A DNA stretch of 64,000 bases from Lachnospiraceae bacterium (GTDB taxonomy: Bacteria; Bacillota; Clostridia; Lachnospirales; Lachnospiraceae): contig JAQXLY010000018.1 in the NCBI GenBank assembly GCA_029012365.1, forward strand, positions 1 to 64,000. The letters are read 5' to 3'. The notes under the pieces were generated by a model, which was not told where the DNA came from, made no database searches, and saw only the letters and a list, made by a program, of their open reading frames with translations. Below, piece after piece: positions 44,857 through 54,921 of this stretch (positions are counted from its first letter, which is position 1; each line of letters starts with the position of its first letter). The translations under genes and the position numbers were made by a program.

Positions 44857-46143
44857 TTACTTTTCCTTTGCTGCATCACGCACGAAATCAACTGCCTTCT
44901 GTACTGCGATGTCCATTTTAATCTGTTCCTTTTCCTTATCTCCGACTAATTCAACAAGCTTTTCCTTTTCCATACGGTAATTTTGTGCCATCGTATCGAA
45001 TTCCTTGTCCAGCTCTTCCTCGGAAACTTCAATATTCTCAGCCTTTGCAACTGCCTCAAGCACCAGTCTGCACTGAATTCTCTTTAATGCCTGCGGCTTT
45101 AAGTTCTCCATAAAGCTGTTCGCATTCATACCGGTAAACTTGAAATACTGTTCTAAGCTAAGTCCCTGCATCTGCAATCTCTGTGCATACTCATCTGCCA
45201 TCTGGCGTGTCTGTGTAGCTACCATTGCATCCGGAATTTCCATTGTAGCGGCCTCAATAATCTTATCTACAACCGCATCTTCCTTTGCATATTTAGCTTC
45301 CTTTTCCTTTTTCTCCAGAAGGTTCTTCTTAATATCTTCCTTGTACTCGGCAAGCGTATCAAACTCAGAAACATCTACAGCAAACTCATCATCTAACTCC
45401 GGAAGCTCCTTTGCCGTAATTACCTTAATCTTAACCTTGAACAGTGCCGGCTTGCCTGCAAGCTCTTCGGCATGATAGTCTGTCGGGAAGGTTACGTTTA
45501 CATCAACTTCATCACCGACGTTCTTGCCGATTAACTGCTCCTCAAAGGTATCAATGAAAGAGTGGGAACCGATTACCAGCTTGTATTCTTCGCCCTTGCC
45601 GCCGGCAAACGGTGCACCGTCAACAAATCCCTCGAAATCGATTACAACCTCGTCACCGTCCGCTACAGGTCTGTCATCTACCGAGAAAATTCTTGCGTTC
45701 TGCTCTCTGACACGGTTTAATTCTGCATCAATTTCATCATCCGAAACCGTTACTTCCGTCTTATCGATTTCAACACCCTTATATTCTCCGAGCGTAACCT
45801 CAGGCTTTACTGCCACTTCTGCGGTAAAGATAAACTCTTTTCCCTTTTCTGCCTGCACAAGGTCAATCTCCGGTCTGGAAACGATATCAAGCCCGCTTTC
45901 CGTTGCTGCCTTCTCATATGCATCCGGAATCAGCTCGTTTGCGGCATCCTCATAAAAAACGCCCGGACCATACATCTTCTCAATAATGCTTCTCGGTGCC
46001 TTACCCTTACGAAAACCCTGTACGGACAATTTATTTTTATTTTTCTTATATGCCGTCTCCATTGCCTTCTCAAACTCTTCCGCTGCAACCTCAATGGTAA
46101 GCTTCACCATACTCTTACCCAAATCTTCAACCTTGAAACTCAT
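44857..46143 (-). CDS. tig: Trigger factor, ribosome-associated chaperone
   Basis: 428 residues. The N-terminal ribosome-binding domain has the signature FRKGKAPRSIIEKMYG. The middle FKBP-type prolyl isomerase domain is at about 150-240 (GDEVVIDFEGFVDGAPF). The C-terminal helical chaperone domain ends in VRDAAKEK. It is the first gene of the tig-clpP-clpX-lon-engB operon, which couples folding with proteolysis. Confidence 0.96.
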   Translation of the reverse strand: MSFKVEDLGKSMVKLTIEVAAEEFEKAMETAYKKNKNKLSVQGFRKGKAPRSIIEKMYGPGVFYEDAANELIPDAYEKAATESGLDIVSRPEIDLVQAEKGKEFIFTAEVAVKPEVTLGEYKGVEIDKTEVTVSDDEIDAELNRVREQNARIFSVDDRPVADGDEVVIDFEGFVDGAPFAGGKGEEYKLVIGSHSFIDTFEEQLIGKNVGDEVDVNVTFPTDYHAEELAGKPALFKVKIKVITAKELPELDDEFAVDVSEFDTLAEYKEDIKKNLLEKKEKEAKYAKEDAVVDKIIEAATMEIPDAMVATQTRQMADEYAQRLQMQGLSLEQYFKFTGMNANSFMENLKPQALKRIQCRLVLEAVAKAENIEVSEEELDKEFDTMAQNYRMEKEKLVELVGDKEKEQIKMDIAVQKAVDFVRDAAKEK

Positions 46144-46176
46144 TTAAAATTTCCTCCTTAAAATCGTATCGTTTTA

Positions 46177-47520
46177 TTATAACACATAGCCTCGCTTCTG
46201 TAAAGTATCAACTACCGCTTCTGTGTATTCGATGCATAATTCATCCGTCTTTGCTTCTACCATTACACGCACTAACGGCTCGGTTCCGCTCTCCCTTACG
46301 AGAATACGTCCGTCGTCTCCCAACAGCGCAGCAACCTCCGCAACCTTTGCCTGTACAACGGCATCCGCCTGTGCTTCCCGCTTATCGGTCACCCGCACGT
46401 TGACCAGACGCTGTGGGAAAATCTTCAATCCGCGTGCAAGCTCGGACAAGGCTTTCTTTGACTCTAACATTACCTCCATTACCTTTAAGGAAGTCAGTAT
46501 CCCGTCACCGGTTGTCGCATGCTTTGAAAAAATAATATGTCCGGAATTTTCCCCGCCGATGGCATGACCGTTTGCCAGCATATTTTCATGCACATATTTA
46601 TCGCCTACCGCCGTTTTTTCATAGCGGATGTCCAGTTCATCCAGTGCCCGGTACAGTCCGAGATTCGACATCACCGTCGTCACCACGGTATTGTTTGCCA
46701 GCTCTCCGTGCTCTTTCATGTACTTTCCGCACAGATACATAATGTGGTCACCCTCTACCAGATTACCCTCATTATCCACTGCCAGACAACGGTCGGCATC
46801 TCCGTCATAGGCAAAACCCACATCCAGCTTCTGCTCTGTAACAAGCTGCCGCAGGCTCTCAATATGGGTAGAACCGCAATTTGTGTTAATATTCAGTCCG
46901 TCCGGTTCCGAGTGAATCACATAGGTTTTTGCACCGAGTGCATCAAACACTCCCTTTGCCACCGCGGTTGCCGACCCGTTTGCCAAATCCAGACCGACTT
47001 TCATTCCTTCATAGGAACGGGTCGCAAGGGAAATCAGATAACCGATATAGCGGTGTCTCCCGATAGAATAGTCAATCGTTTTGCCGATTTCTTCCCTTCG
47101 CGCATACGGTACTTCTTCGATTTTCCCGTCAATATAGTCTTCTATCTTCTGCTCGACATCCGACTCAAGCTTGTATCCTTCACTGTTAATTACCTTGATA
47201 CCGTTGTCGTAATACGGATTGTGACTTGCGGTAATCATGATTCCGCAGTCAAACCCTTCCCTCTTTACTACATAAGATACACTGGGTGTCGGTGTCACAT
47301 GAAGAAGATATGCATCCGCGCCGCTGGCTGTCAGTCCCGCCACAAGTGCATACTCAAACATATAGCCGGAACGTCTGGTATCCTTTCCGATGACTACCTT
47401 AGCCTTATGTTCTCTCCCGTAATACCAACCCAAAAAACGTCCCACCCGGAACGCATGCTCTACCGTCAGGTTTACGTTTGCCTCACCCCGAAACCCGTCC
47501 GTGCCAAAATATTTACCCAT
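46177..47520 (-). CDS. glmM: Phosphoglucosamine mutase
   Basis: 447 residues from the ATG at 47520, with GGAGG at 5 nt and the typical start MGKYFGTDGFRGEAN. It converts glucosamine-6-phosphate to glucosamine-1-phosphate for cell-wall precursors. The phosphoserine loop is MITASHNPYYDNG, metal ligands are in DGDADRC, and the sugar loop is GGENSGH. RESGTEPLVRVM binds phosphate. It precedes the tig operon on the same strand with a 33-bp gap. Confidence 0.96.
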   Translation of the reverse strand: MGKYFGTDGFRGEANVNLTVEHAFRVGRFLGWYYGREHKAKVVIGKDTRRSGYMFEYALVAGLTASGADAYLLHVTPTPSVSYVVKREGFDCGIMITASHNPYYDNGIKVINSEGYKLESDVEQKIEDYIDGKIEEVPYARREEIGKTIDYSIGRHRYIGYLISLATRSYEGMKVGLDLANGSATAVAKGVFDALGAKTYVIHSEPDGLNINTNCGSTHIESLRQLVTEQKLDVGFAYDGDADRCLAVDNEGNLVEGDHIMYLCGKYMKEHGELANNTVVTTVMSNLGLYRALDELDIRYEKTAVGDKYVHENMLANGHAIGGENSGHIIFSKHATTGDGILTSLKVMEVMLESKKALSELARGLKIFPQRLVNVRVTDKREAQADAVVQAKVAEVAALLGDDGRILVRESGTEPLVRVMVEAKTDELCIEYTEAVVDTLQKRGYVL

Positions 47521-47616
47521 ATTTCCTCCGCTTTCCGTACACTCACATATGGTATACTCTAACATAACTGAAAACGAAATGCAAGCAACAAAATCATGAT
47601 TTTACGGAAAAAGAAC

Positions 47617-48753
47617 TCAAATGCCCGCTTTATACCTTTTTTGTGTCGAAACTCCGCCGTTTTGGAAGGATACCTGATTTCTGCCGGAGTTCTTTGCCAT
47701 ATATAATTCCCTGTCTGCCCGACGATATAAACCGCCGAAGCTGATTTCTGCCGTACAGTAATCCGAAACGGCACCGATACTTACCGTAACATTTCTGTAC
47801 CTGGCATCTTTCGCATGAGGAATGCCCATGCCTTCAATGTTACCCCGTATTTTTTCCGCCAGGGAATACACTTTTTCAGTCTCCAGCCCATAGGCAAATA
47901 CCAAAAATTCTTCTCCCCCGATTCTGGATACAAACGCCGGCTCACCTTTTATTGTTTCATACACATTTTCCGCAACACGCTGCAGACAGACATCGCCGCA
48001 CGGATGCCCGAACCTGTCATTATACTTTTTAAATTGGTCCACATCTATTATCAGCACAGCCACCGGACAGTTCGCACCTTTAAGTTCCGGCCAAATCGAG
48101 CCGACCCGGTGCATCATCCCTCTGCGGTTATTCACCTTCGTAAGAGAATCGAACTCCGCCGCCCTTATTTCTTCCATATACTTTCTCCGGTATTTTTCTG
48201 CCAGCTTATAGCTCCTATAGCACTCAAACGCAATCGCGGCTCCGAGAATGTGGACGGCAAGAATGACAATAAAATACTGTGGCAGAAGAACACCCTTCAA
48301 CCGAAGCAAAACCGGCACCAGACATTCGATTCCGACACACAATGCATATTCCTCTTTATGGTATATCATAGTACAGGAATTTAAAATGACAACAAGACAA
48401 TATACGGTAAGAGAACCCGTATCATTCCAGAACCAATACGAAAAACAGGTAAGAAAGCTTATATTGATAATAGCGTATGCCATTTCAAAAAGCCATAGTC
48501 CGCTCCGCTTTCCCTTCCTTTGCAAAAGCTGAAACGAAAAAAAGGAAAACGCTGCCGACACTACGGCATAGATGACCCATGCGCCGTAAATCCGGCGATA
48601 CGCCGAGTCCGTTCCGCTCTTACCGGTAATACACAAAAGAACAGCCGATATGATTGCCATAAAAAGAGCAACACAAAAAATACGCCGCAAATTTTTTTGT
48701 TCCAGCGTATTCCTTCTGCCATACGTCTCGGTTGTTGCAAAGACGCGCCCCAT
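47617..48753 (-). CDS. Membrane-bound diguanylate cyclase
   Basis: 378 residues from the ATG at 48753, with GGAGG at 7 nt. About six hydrophobic helices fill residues 30-190. A GGDEF domain follows at about 205-370 with RIGGEEFLVF (a functional GGEEF variant) and the IDVDQFKKYNDRFGH segment. It should make cyclic di-GMP. The signal for the membrane domain is unknown. It is a single gene upstream of glmM and divergent from the amino-acid symporter gene. Confidence 0.92.
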   Translation of the reverse strand: MGRVFATTETYGRRNTLEQKNLRRIFCVALFMAIISAVLLCITGKSGTDSAYRRIYGAWVIYAVVSAAFSFFSFQLLQRKGKRSGLWLFEMAYAIINISFLTCFSYWFWNDTGSLTVYCLVVILNSCTMIYHKEEYALCVGIECLVPVLLRLKGVLLPQYFIVILAVHILGAAIAFECYRSYKLAEKYRRKYMEEIRAAEFDSLTKVNNRRGMMHRVGSIWPELKGANCPVAVLIIDVDQFKKYNDRFGHPCGDVCLQRVAENVYETIKGEPAFVSRIGGEEFLVFAYGLETEKVYSLAEKIRGNIEGMGIPHAKDARYRNVTVSIGAVSDYCTAEISFGGLYRRADRELYMAKNSGRNQVSFQNGGVSTQKRYKAGI

Positions 48754-48988
48754 AAGCAACCCTCCGGTCAACTTCACAAAATACATTCTGTAGTTCTTAT
48801 CACATATAGATGCACTATATATAGATTATATCATTTTTATTTCTGAAAAAGCAACCCTAAATTTATATTTTTTTCCAATTTTTTCGCTTTTTTTCCATTT
48901 TCTTTGCATAATGTATTATTCGTCAAACAATTATCAAAGTAATAGCCGACTTTTTCCGCTCATATAGTAAATAAAAAAGAGGTCTGCC

Positions 48989-50287
48989 ATGTCCCTCCTC
49001 TATCAGATTCTTTCAATACTGAATCGTTTTTTATGGAACGGTCCTCTCCTTATCCTCTTATTTGGTATTCATTGTCTTTTTACGATACGCCTTCACTTTA
49101 TCCAGCGTCATCTGCCCGATGCGATTCGCATCTCCTGTGAGGGGCAGAAAAAACAAGGCTTCCGTTCCCTTACAACAGCACTTGCCGCAACACTCGGCAC
49201 CGGAAATATTGTAGGTGTATCCTCTGCCGTTGCACTCGGTGGGCCTGGTGCGGTTTTCTGGTGCTGGCTGACAGGGCTGTTCGGCATGGCAACCGCTTAC
49301 GCGGAATGCTATCTTTGTATGATATACCGGAAGGAAAACAGTGACGGAGCTCTGCGTGGCGGCATTATGTATGTTTTGGAATATGCGCTAAAGAGTAAAA
49401 ACGCCGGGCGTCTGTTTGCCTTTCTTCTTTTAACCGCATCCTTCGGTATCGGCTGCTCCACTCAGGCAGGAACCGTTTCCGAAACCGTTTCGGCGATTAC
49501 CGGCATCGCGCCTGCCGTTACCGGCATTTTGCTTATCCTGTGCGTCGGCTATGTAATTCTGCACGGCTCCGCCGCCATCAAAAAATTTTGCAGTATTCTT
49601 GTACCGGCTATGGCTGTTCTTTACCTTGCCGCATGTATTATTATACTTGTTATCAACTACCGTTATATTTTCCCGGCGTTCCGTCTGATTCTTTCCTCCG
49701 CTTTCACCCCCACTGCCGCTATCGGAGGCATCGCCGGCGGTTCCTTTTTATTCTCCGCCCGGTACGGTATCGCCAGAGGACTCTTTACAAATGAAGCCGG
49801 AATCGGTACAGCGCCTCTCGCATTCACGGAGCAAAAAGAAAGTAGCCCCGAAAAGGCCGCCCTGCTCTCTATGTCTGCCGTATTCTGGGATACGATCGTC
49901 CTTTGTGCACTGACAGGCATTGTGATTATCAGTTCACTTCTGCGTGAACCGTCTCTCGCAGAAGCTTATACAGCCACCACCCTCACCAGTGCCGCATTCT
50001 CCTTTCTGCCTTTCGGAGAAATCTTACTTGGCATTTCGTTAATATGCTTTGCCTATGCAACATTAATCGGCTGGTCCTATTTCGGTGCACAGGCTGTCAC
50101 CTATCTGTTCGGCACAGGCGCTCTTTCCACCTATCGCATCTGCTATCTCGGCATGATTTTCATTGGCTCCGTACTATCCCTTCCTCTCATCTGGGAAATG
50201 ACAGACTTTATCAATGCCTGTATGGTTCTTCCGAACATCTGTGCATTGTTCCTCTTACGGGACCGGATAAAGCCGCCGAAGCCCTAG
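48989..50287 (+). CDS. Sodium:alanine symporter family (AGCS) transporter
   Basis: 432 residues, ten or eleven membrane helices. The family signature appears in ATLGTGNIVGVSSAVALGGPGAVFW (split across helices 2-3). GLFTNEAGIGTAPLAF and GWSYFGAQAVTYLFG are also typical. It takes up alanine or glycine with Na+. The ribosome binding site is AAGAGGT. It is a single gene. Substrate is inferred from the family. Confidence 0.93.
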   Translation: MSLLYQILSILNRFLWNGPLLILLFGIHCLFTIRLHFIQRHLPDAIRISCEGQKKQGFRSLTTALAATLGTGNIVGVSSAVALGGPGAVFWCWLTGLFGMATAYAECYLCMIYRKENSDGALRGGIMYVLEYALKSKNAGRLFAFLLLTASFGIGCSTQAGTVSETVSAITGIAPAVTGILLILCVGYVILHGSAAIKKFCSILVPAMAVLYLAACIIILVINYRYIFPAFRLILSSAFTPTAAIGGIAGGSFLFSARYGIARGLFTNEAGIGTAPLAFTEQKESSPEKAALLSMSAVFWDTIVLCALTGIVIISSLLREPSLAEAYTATTLTSAAFSFLPFGEILLGISLICFAYATLIGWSYFGAQAVTYLFGTGALSTYRICYLGMIFIGSVLSLPLIWEMTDFINACMVLPNICALFLLRDRIKPPKP

Positions 50288-50335
50288 CACACCGGGAGCC
50301 CGCAGCTTCGGATAATCTCATCCGGAAAGCGATAA

Positions 50336-50881
50336 CTAATATACGATTTTTTTAAGCAGCTCTTCCGCCGTTTCCTCTCCTGCCAGCACAGAAACCAACG
50401 CCGCGCCGAACGGAATGGCGGTTCCCATTCCGCGGCTTGTAATCACCGTCCCGTCTATTACAACCGCATCCGGCATCACTTCCGCACCCGTAAGCTTTTC
50501 TTCAAACCCCGGATAACAGGTCGCGTGTCTCCCGGAAAGCAGACCGTTTTCTCCGAGTACACTCGGTGCCGCACAGATTGCCGCAAGATACTTTTTGGAT
50601 TCATGATAAGAAAGTAAAACTTCTTTTAATCCCTTGTGAGCCATTAAATGATTCGTTCCCGGCATTCCGCCCGGCAGCACGAGCATTTTTCCGTCCTCAT
50701 AGGTAAAGTCCGTAAACAGTCCATCGGTTTCCACTTTAATTCCATGTGCACCTGTCACAGCTGTGGTATCGGTAACCGATACCATTACCGTCTCGATTTT
50801 CACACGGCGAAGCATATCCACAACCGTCAGTGCCTCAATCTCTTCAAAGCCTTCGGCAAAAAAAACATAAACCTTATCCAT
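50336..50881 (-). CDS. DJ-1/PfpI family protein
   Basis: 181 residues from the ATG that directly follows the esterase stop with a 3-bp gap. Fold typical of DJ-1/ThiJ: the N-terminal VYVFFAEGFEEIEAL, acidic residue before the elbow, and nucleophile Cys in AAICAAPSVLGENG. Known members act as glyoxalases, deglycases, or redox-sensitive chaperones. The role here is not determined. It forms a two-gene unit with an SGNH esterase. Confidence 0.9.
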   Translation of the reverse strand: MDKVYVFFAEGFEEIEALTVVDMLRRVKIETVMVSVTDTTAVTGAHGIKVETDGLFTDFTYEDGKMLVLPGGMPGTNHLMAHKGLKEVLLSYHESKKYLAAICAAPSVLGENGLLSGRHATCYPGFEEKLTGAEVMPDAVVIDGTVITSRGMGTAIPFGAALVSVLAGEETAEELLKKIVY

Positions 50882-50884
50882 CAC

Positions 50885-52012
50885 TCAGTCCTCTTTTCCG
50901 TCCTTTAATTCACAAATCCTACTCACTATCGTTTCCGCCGCTGCCATATGTCCCAAAACACCCGGATGATTTCTTGCGCCGATACGCTCACCTTTGATTT
51001 CTTCCATTGCAAGATAATATACCTCTTTATCACCGCTTTGTGCCTTGTATTCGGCAATCCCCCTCTTAATCGCAGTCTCCACGGTATTTCCCATCATTCC
51101 GTAGCACCAGAGAATCTGCGCCTTCGGATTATTCTTCCGCACCGTGCGAAGAAATCCCGATGCGGCATGTTGTATCTCTTCCAGACACTCCCCTGCCGGC
51201 CGGCCGTTTTCATCCTTGTACATTTTCTTTCTTCTTCCCGATTTTTCATCACACCACTCCGGCTGTTCAAATGCTCCTGCGTCATTTGTCCCCAGATTGA
51301 TTACAATATAATCCGGCTGCCATGCGGAAAAGTCATATAAATCCTTTGCCCCGAAGCGTTCGTTCCGTTCACCGGAAAGGATGCCGCAGGTCTGTTCATA
51401 AAATAACGGTATCGCATTGTCGGGGTTATTATCCCATGCACAGCATAAGCCGTAACCGCTCTGCGAAACAATACGGTATTCCGCCTTCAGTCTTTCCGAC
51501 ACCAGATACGGGTATGCATGTGTTGCGGAAAACCACATGGAAATCCAGTCCCCTTCCGCTGTACTTCCGTAGCTTCCTTCCCCGGAGGTGATACTGTCAC
51601 CGATAAATTCAATCCGGCATTCCGGCTCCTCAAGCTCCGAAAACACACCGTCTCCGTACAAAGCATGCACCGCAAGATATGCCTCACTGTCTCCGGGCAT
51701 TGCCTGAACCTCTTTCAATACCTTTATATTCTTCACCTTACCGAACTGCATATTACGTAACAGACAGACTCTCCGCCTTCCTTTTTCTAGCATCTGTCTT
51801 GTTACCGTTGCCCCGTTCACAACCACAGCAATCCACTGTTCATAACAGGAATAATCCGTTTCAAATTCACACCACAGCTCGCTTCCCGTATAGTTTACTT
51901 CAAATCCGGAACCCGTCCAGAAAAGAACCAGCGGATTTCTCTCTTTCCCGGTACGGCCGAGAACGCGAAGCTCCTTTACCTCTCCCGGCAAAAACATCTT
52001 TTCCTCTGCCAT
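50885..52012 (-). CDS. SGNH/GDSL-family hydrolase with N-terminal beta domain
   Basis: 375 residues. The N-terminal ~120 residues form a beta-rich module (FWTGSGFEVNYTGSELWCEFE), as in carbohydrate esterase family 2. The SGNH domain has Ser in FIGDSITSGEG, Gly/Asn in INLGTNDAG and the Asp/His end in NHPGVLGH. Such enzymes remove acetyl groups from plant polysaccharides. There is no signal peptide, so it probably acts on imported oligosaccharides in the cytoplasm. The downstream DJ-1 gene starts 3 bp after its stop. Confidence 0.87.
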   Translation of the reverse strand: MAEEKMFLPGEVKELRVLGRTGKERNPLVLFWTGSGFEVNYTGSELWCEFETDYSCYEQWIAVVVNGATVTRQMLEKGRRRVCLLRNMQFGKVKNIKVLKEVQAMPGDSEAYLAVHALYGDGVFSELEEPECRIEFIGDSITSGEGSYGSTAEGDWISMWFSATHAYPYLVSERLKAEYRIVSQSGYGLCCAWDNNPDNAIPLFYEQTCGILSGERNERFGAKDLYDFSAWQPDYIVINLGTNDAGAFEQPEWCDEKSGRRKKMYKDENGRPAGECLEEIQHAASGFLRTVRKNNPKAQILWCYGMMGNTVETAIKRGIAEYKAQSGDKEVYYLAMEEIKGERIGARNHPGVLGHMAAAETIVSRICELKDGKED

Positions 52013-52036
52013 ATCCCGTCCTCCTGTCTCATTCGA

Positions 52037-52489
52037 TTAATCGTGCTGGCCTCTGGCTCTGCAGACCAGAATGCGTTCTAACACGGCACGATAAGTTTCT
52101 ATGATTCTTGCATCCACATATTCACACCGGTTTGAAAAAAACTGATACGTCTTCAAACCGAAGCAGACGGTGATTGCTGCAATACCACCAAGTAACAGCT
52201 CCGTCTGAAGTCTCATCCCCATCAGCCAGAACCATGCAACAAGATAAATAATAAAGGCAAGGGAATAGGTCTTTCCGACCTGAAATGCATTGTACACTAC
52301 CTCATTTAAGCGCACCTGCATTCCGATAATCTTCTCCGAATCAAACCCGCTGCAATACTCATATATCTCCTCAAACAACTCCTTGCTCTCTTTTACCTCC
52401 GGACCGCAATTCATGTTTACATAATTGGCAAGCCCATTATATCGTTTCTCTCCGAATTCGCTCCGGAGCAGCTTTTTAAAAATATTCAT
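52037..52489 (-). CDS. Hypothetical membrane protein, 150 aa
   Basis: 150 residues, no family recognised. The soluble N-terminal half is charged and has two Cys residues (NMNCGPE, EYCSGF). Two hydrophobic helices follow at about 75-95 and 98-115 (YSLAFIIYLVAWFWLMG, LLLGGIAAITVCFGL), then a helical C-terminal tail. It has a GAAGGTG site before the ATG. It lies 24 bp before the SGNH esterase gene on the same strand and may be in its operon. Confidence 0.65.
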   Translation of the reverse strand: MNIFKKLLRSEFGEKRYNGLANYVNMNCGPEVKESKELFEEIYEYCSGFDSEKIIGMQVRLNEVVYNAFQVGKTYSLAFIIYLVAWFWLMGMRLQTELLLGGIAAITVCFGLKTYQFFSNRCEYVDARIIETYRAVLERILVCRARGQHD

Positions 52490-52734
52490 TTTCTACTCAC
52501 CTTCGCTTTGTTTATTCCTGCTTTTATCTGATAAGAAAGTATATGCAAATTCAAAACATCTTTCCCAAACAATAACTTCCACCGATATTATTTTAAATCT
52601 TTTTGGACATAATTACAATATCTTAATTCAAAAAACGCCGTTTTTCCTCATATTTCAAATTAACAAAATGTTCATAAACTATCCATACCTAAATCATATG
52701 TGACAAATACAATAAAGTCATGGTTAATAACAAA

Positions 52735-52852
52735 GTAATTCTTATTACGCTTATATGTTACTACTTTTTCATATAAAAGCCCGTATTATCCCCTCCCCTT
52801 TTTCGGGCTTCTCCTCTGAATACCTCCGTTTTGAGCGGAGGTATATTTTTTT
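52735..52852 (+). ncRNA. Candidate small RNA with C-rich loop
   Basis: No gene occupies 52490-52981. Here a weak promoter (GTGACA 52700-52705, 17 bp, GTTAAT 52723-52728) is followed by two hairpins. The first (AAGCCCG 52777-52783 with CGGGCTT 52804-52810) exposes CCCCTCCCC in a 20-nt loop. The second (52819-52844, stem ATACCTCCG) is followed by seven or eight T residues and is a good terminator. With no plus-strand gene upstream, the terminator suggests an independent short transcript. A C-rich loop could pair with ribosome binding sites. Expression is unproven. Confidence 0.38.
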
Positions 52853-52894
52853 ACAAAATCTCTATTTTCTCTTTTCTTTACCGACATAATTTGC

Positions 52895-52950
52895 TATACT
52901 ATTTGTAACAACTACTTACACTGTAAATTACCTGCGCCGGTTTGCGCAGG
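52895..52950 (+). promoter_or_regulatory. Promoter and leader hairpin of upp
   Basis: An extended -10 (TGCTATACT, box at 52895-52900) lacks a good -35. The leader has a stem CCTGCGC/GCGCAGG at 52931-52950, about 30 bp before the ATG. No T run follows it, so it is not an evident attenuator. Confidence 0.5.
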
Positions 52951-52981
52951 CTTCTACGGTATACCTGAAAGGAGAGCTGCT

Positions 52982-53611
52982 ATGTCAACTGTTACTATTA
53001 TGAATCACCCACTCATTCAACACAAAATCGGTATTATGCGTGACAAAAACACTTCTACAAAAGAGTTCCGGGCTCTGGTATCCGAAATTGCCATGCTAAT
53101 CTATTACGAAGCAAGCCGTAATCTTCCTCTCGCCGATAAGGAAATCGAAACCCCGTTAGTGAAAACTACCGTAAAGGAAATTGCGGGAAAGAAGCTCTGC
53201 GTAGTTCCGATATTACGTGCAGGTATGCATATGGCAGACGGCATTTTAAACCTTACTCCGAATGCAAAGGTCGGTCATATCGGTCTTTACCGCAATGAAG
53301 AAACCTTAGAGCCGGTAGAGTATTTCTGTAAACTCCCGTCCGACGCAAAGGACCGCGAGATTTTTGTTGTTGACCCGATGCTTGCAACCGGCGGCTCCGC
53401 TATCGCGGCTATTGACTTATTAAAGAAACGTGACATTAAAAAAATCCGCTTTTTATGCCTGATTGCAGCACCGGAGGGTATTGAAAAGCTTCAGGCCGCC
53501 CACCCGGATGTTAATATTTTTATCGGTGCAAAGGATGAGTGTTTAAATGAGAACGGCTATATTCTGCCGGGTCTCGGAGATGCGGGAGACCGTATCTACG
53601 GTACGAAATAA
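52982..53611 (+). CDS. upp: Uracil phosphoribosyltransferase
   Basis: 209 residues, normal length. It makes UMP from uracil and PRPP in pyrimidine salvage. Motifs are [12 protein letters not shown], the PRPP loop [11 protein letters not shown], and the C-terminal uracil-binding [21 protein letters not shown] precedes the ATG. It is a single gene closed by a bidirectional terminator. Confidence 0.97.
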   Translation: MSTVTIMNHPLIQHKIGIMRDKNTSTKEFRALVSEIAMLIYYEASRNLPLADKEIETPLVKTTVKEIAGKKLCVVPILRAGMHMADGILNLTPNAKVGHIGLYRNEETLEPVEYFCKLPSDAKDREIFVVDPMLATGGSAIAAIDLLKKRDIKKIRFLCLIAAPEGIEKLQAAHPDVNIFIGAKDECLNENGYILPGLGDAGDRIYGTK

Positions 53612-53634
53612 ATACTCAGCATAGTTAAGGAAAT

Positions 53635-53675
53635 AAAAGGGACTGTCGGGGTAATACACACAACAGTCCCTTTTT
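53635..53675. terminator. Bidirectional terminator between upp and galM
   Basis: AAAAGGGACTGT and ACAGTCCCTTTTT form a 12-bp stem with A and T tails, so it serves upp on the plus strand and galM on the minus strand. Confidence 0.9.
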
Positions 53676-53717
53676 CAAAGCTATTCCATTCCGATAATAC
53701 ATTTCTTCTCATAAAAC

Positions 53718-54779
53718 TTACTTCTCTATGGTAAACTTATATACCGTCATGGACTCTGCTTCTTTATACGCCTTCACTACCGGGGATTTGAAGCCTTCAA
53801 TGTTCACGGCATTCGGGAAATACTGGGTCTCAAAGCATACCCCGTGACGCTTCCCGTAAGTACAGCCACCTTTTCCCTTCAGTCCGTCCTTTATAAAATT
53901 GCCGGAATACAGCTGCATTCCCGGAAGGTCGGTATATACTTCCATAACACGCCCGCTCTTCTTATCATAAAGCTCCGCAACAAACTCCGCATCCTCACCG
54001 GCTGTATTCAGGGCGTAATTGTGGTCATAGCCGCCACCCATGCGAATCGGTTCATAATCCGCATCAATTCCGTCCGCAAGCGGCTTTCTGATTCTGAAAT
54101 CCATCGGCGTACCGGTTACATCCGTAAGCTCTCCCGTCGGAATGAGCTTCGCATCTGTTGCCGTGAATGCATCCGCGTCTATCATAACCTCCTGATTTGT
54201 CACAAGACCCGTATTATGTCCGGCAAGATTGAAATAAGAATGATTCGTGAAGTTCACAATCGTATCCTTATCGGATACTGCCAGATACTCTATCGCAAGC
54301 TCATTTTCATCCGTCAGTGTATAGGTTACCGTAATATCCAGATTTCCCGGAAATCCCTGCTCCATATCCGGGCTCAGTCGTGAAAACTCTACGCTTACGC
54401 CGCCTTCCTCCACGAAAGTCTCTGCCTCATACATATACTTATCGTAACTTACGGAACCGCCGTGTAAACAATTCCCGTTATCATTGTCCTCTACCTGATA
54501 CTCTTTTCCGTTAATCGTGAACTTTGCTCCTCCGATACGGTTACCGCATCTGCCGATAAACGAACCGAAAAATGTAGGATTTACCTCATACTCCGCAAGA
54601 GTATCAAACCCCAGCACAACGTCCTCCAGCTTACCGTTCTTATCCGGAACCCAAAGCTGCACCAATACAGCACCGAAATCGGAAAATACCGCCTTCATAC
54701 CGTTCTTATTCTCTAAGATGTAAAGCTTTGCTTCTTCACCCTTTGCCGTTTTTCCGAAGCTCTTTGTCGTAATTCCCAT
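53718..54779 (-). CDS. galM: Aldose 1-epimerase (mutarotase)
   Basis: 353 residues from the ATG at 54779, with AGGAG at 5 nt. It interconverts alpha and beta anomers of galactose and glucose. Motifs are GRCGNRIGGAKF (substrate Arg), NCLHGG, NFTNHSYFNLAG with the catalytic His, and the general base Glu in CFETQYFPNAVN. It is a single gene; no galactose operon partners are present in the window. Confidence 0.95.
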   Translation of the reverse strand: MGITTKSFGKTAKGEEAKLYILENKNGMKAVFSDFGAVLVQLWVPDKNGKLEDVVLGFDTLAEYEVNPTFFGSFIGRCGNRIGGAKFTINGKEYQVEDNDNGNCLHGGSVSYDKYMYEAETFVEEGGVSVEFSRLSPDMEQGFPGNLDITVTYTLTDENELAIEYLAVSDKDTIVNFTNHSYFNLAGHNTGLVTNQEVMIDADAFTATDAKLIPTGELTDVTGTPMDFRIRKPLADGIDADYEPIRMGGGYDHNYALNTAGEDAEFVAELYDKKSGRVMEVYTDLPGMQLYSGNFIKDGLKGKGGCTYGKRHGVCFETQYFPNAVNIEGFKSPVVKAYKEAESMTVYKFTIEK

Positions 54780-54921
54780 AAGTTCTCCTTTCCCGGAGCC
54801 GGACTGCCGCCGTTCTCCGCATGAATTTATGATACCCCATGCCAATTACAATGTCAAGCATTCCGGGTTCCCAATTTCCATACATAACTTATATTTTAAC
54901 GTATTTTGTACATCCTAGCCA

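Noticed and set aside
46537-47562. 341-codon plus-strand frame opposite glmM
   Set aside because: Shadow of the glmM coding sequence; no motif and no ribosome binding site.
50288-50335. Terminator of the alanine symporter gene
   Set aside because: Only a 5-bp CGGAT/ATCCG stem without a T run is present.
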